Source: Nostoc sp. LEGE 12450
GTDB taxonomy: Bacteria > Cyanobacteriota > Cyanobacteriia > Cyanobacteriales > Nostocaceae
Assembly (NCBI RefSeq): GCF_015206895.1
Contig: NZ_JADEXU010000059.1
Coordinates: forward strand, 1-43,999
Length of the DNA stretch: 43,999 bases
Direction: 5' to 3'
The translations under genes were made by a program, and so were the position numbers. This document shows positions 43,896 to 43,999 of this stretch, in pieces (positions within the stretch are counted from its first letter, which is position 1; each line of letters begins with the position of its first letter). Under the pieces are notes generated by a model that was not told where the DNA came from, did not search any database, and worked only from the letters and a program-made list of their open reading frames with translations.

Positions 43896-43999
43896 CGCGG
43901 TATACCCAATCAAATTGGGAGAGATTAAGAAGAACATCTCTAAGTCAACCAACTTACCTAGAGTCGAAAGACAAGAGGAACAACCGCATGTTGGTAAAG
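43878..43999 (+). mobile_element. Second group II intron, 5' end, nested in the first
   Basis: Starts GTGCGCC directly after the TGC codon of DIEKC. Downstream AACCAACTTACC, a GTCGAAAGAC hairpin, AGAGGAACAACCGC and ATGTTGGTAAAG correspond in order to the domain I strands I remember from lactococcal-type introns (CCAACC ... GGAACA ... GGTTGGAAAG). The exon side reads GATATTGAAAAATGC. Only 122 bases are visible. Confidence 0.65.

Larger units (their letters stand above)
42830..43999 (+). mobile_element. Group II intron with reverse transcriptase ORF, incomplete in window
   Basis: Non-coding 5' part about 42830-43307 with the structured GC-rich pairings of intron domains I-III (for example TGACTCCTTATCTGCCCACA, GAACAGGGCGCAATCAGACG, GGGTTGACACTGGCGCTAAC, GGTGAAACCGGGTCTAG). 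It is followed by a group II reverse transcriptase ORF at 43308. The exact 5' boundary is uncertain: no clear GTGYG motif was found at a likely place, so 42830 is approximate. The 3' end lies beyond the window. A fragment of the same family is at 36265-36326. Confidence 0.75.

Overview
The window comes from a filamentous, heterocyst-type cyanobacterium close to Nostoc. Evidence: dense GCGATCGC (HIP1) octamers, heptameric short tandem repeats, 21-30 bp small dispersed repeats of the kind described in Nostoc punctiforme, phycoerythrin and phycocyanin maturation genes, a PEP-CTERM remnant, and GTG/ATG genes in AT-rich DNA. All assignments are by reading the sequence; no database search was run.

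Layout. 1-6.6 kb is a phycobilisome maturation region: a CpcS/CpcU-type bilin lyase, a pentapeptide-repeat protein, a HEAT-repeat protein divergent from a phycobiliprotein-like protein that keeps the bilin-binding Cys block, then a cpeE-cpeS-cpeT-cpeR operon (phycoerythrin linker, two lyases, activator). 6.6-8 kb has no convincing gene but holds an unusual series of hairpins, at least four of them terminator-like. 8-15.8 kb is ordinary chromosome: an SLH/OprB-type porin, a large membrane-anchored unknown protein, threonine synthase, a second lyase of the CpcT type, and tRNA-Cys.

15.8-38.8 kb is an accessory region rich in broken genes. It starts beside tRNA-Cys with a GGGGTAAA repeat array and a tyrosine recombinase whose reading frame stops just before its catalytic tyrosine. 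It continues with a chaperone operon (dnaJ-like, cbpM, clpB) broken at both ends: clpB is cut by a decayed IS5-type element, and the dnaJ C-terminal domain is fused in frame to part of a plasmid replication protein of the CyRepA1 type. A second CyRepA1 remnant with the same leader hairpin lies at 36.6 kb in the opposite orientation. Between them are decayed IS4-type and other transposases, MITE-like elements, an RTX protein, a TetR-P450 pair with a clear operator palindrome, a hybrid histidine kinase, and fragments of AlkB, lipase, RNA ligase, NRPS, PEP-CTERM and DUF6398 genes.

38.8-42.8 kb returns to core genes: hisC, an RluE-type pseudouridine synthase, and an ssuD plus beta-carbonic-anhydrase-like pair. 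The window ends in a group II intron whose reverse transcriptase gene appears to be interrupted by the 5' end of a second group II intron.

The most notable observations are: a 21-bp repeat inserted in frame into clpB inside a HIP1 octamer; the apparent nested group II introns; the CyRepA1-DnaJ chimera; the two CyRepA1 remnants with a matching leader architecture and lesions at the same Trp-Trp site; and the hairpin array after cpeR.
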